NCBI GenBank assembly: GCA_030666035.1
Contig: DAOUYQ010000054.1
Span: forward strand, 1 to 6,038
DNA from: Microcaldota archaeon
GTDB lineage: Archaea > Micrarchaeota > Micrarchaeia > Anstonellales > Bilamarchaeaceae
Reading direction: 5' to 3'
Length of the DNA: 6,038 nucleotides
The notes beneath the pieces were generated by a model. That model worked only from the letters and a program-made list of their open reading frames with translations, did no database searches and had not been told where the DNA came from. The translations under genes were made by a program, and so were the position numbers. Shown here piece by piece: positions 6,034 through 6,038 of this stretch (position 1 is its first letter; each line of letters begins with the position of its first letter).

Positions 6034-6038
6034 GGTAA

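Larger units (their letters stand above)
5952..6038 (+). repeat. 87-bp perfect direct repeat, copy 2 (reaches window end)
   Basis: This is an exact copy of 5861-5947. It ends at the last base of the window, so whether the match continues into a third unit cannot be seen. It holds the same ORF, hairpin and terminal TGAGGTAA. The absence of any difference between copies means either very recent duplication, active homogenisation, or an assembly repeat at a contig end. Confidence 0.97.

Noticed and set aside
5861..6038. CRISPR array
   Set aside because: Repeats of 87 bp with a 4-bp spacer do not fit CRISPR repeat and spacer sizes, and there are no cas genes in view.

Overview
This window is a stretch of an archaeal RNA polymerase operon, all on the + strand. 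It holds the 3' end of rpoB, a complete rpoA1 (subunit A') and a complete rpoA2 (subunit A''). The split of the largest subunit into A' and A'', the gene order B–A'–A'', and the Shine-Dalgarno (SD) sites overlapping stop codons all point to an archaeon. The proteins are on the short side (A' 822 aa; A'' 339 aa once the intein is removed) and carry several substitutions at usually conserved positions. This would suit an uncultivated, divergent or reduced lineage such as DPANN, but the sequence alone does not settle the lineage.

Layout: 1-789 is the C-terminal part of RpoB, with the hybrid-binding/active-site motifs and a C-terminal zinc site. 800-3268 is RpoA1, with two N-terminal zinc sites, the NADFDGD metal-binding motif and the bridge helix. 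3280-5832 is RpoA2, interrupted by a 511-codon intein (3376-4908). The intein has both splicing domains and a LAGLIDADG-type homing endonuclease with both catalytic acidic residues. It sits in the trigger loop between the Met and Thr of the GTQM/TMRTFH sequence, five residues before the catalytic-loop histidine. No polymerase with a normal trigger loop can form until the intein splices out.

5833-6038 is the least ordinary part. Where many archaea carry rpl30e after rpoA2, this window has a perfect 87-bp direct repeat (period 91 bp), with the second copy ending at the last base of the window. Each copy holds a 26-codon ORF, a nested hairpin inside that ORF, and a stop codon fused to an SD (TGAGGTAA). 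It may be a real tandem array, a young duplication or an assembly effect at a contig end.

The genes work together: B, A' and A'' form the catalytic core of the single archaeal RNA polymerase. The two gene junctions use the same TGAGGTG module (stop plus SD), which suggests translational coupling and matched subunit output.
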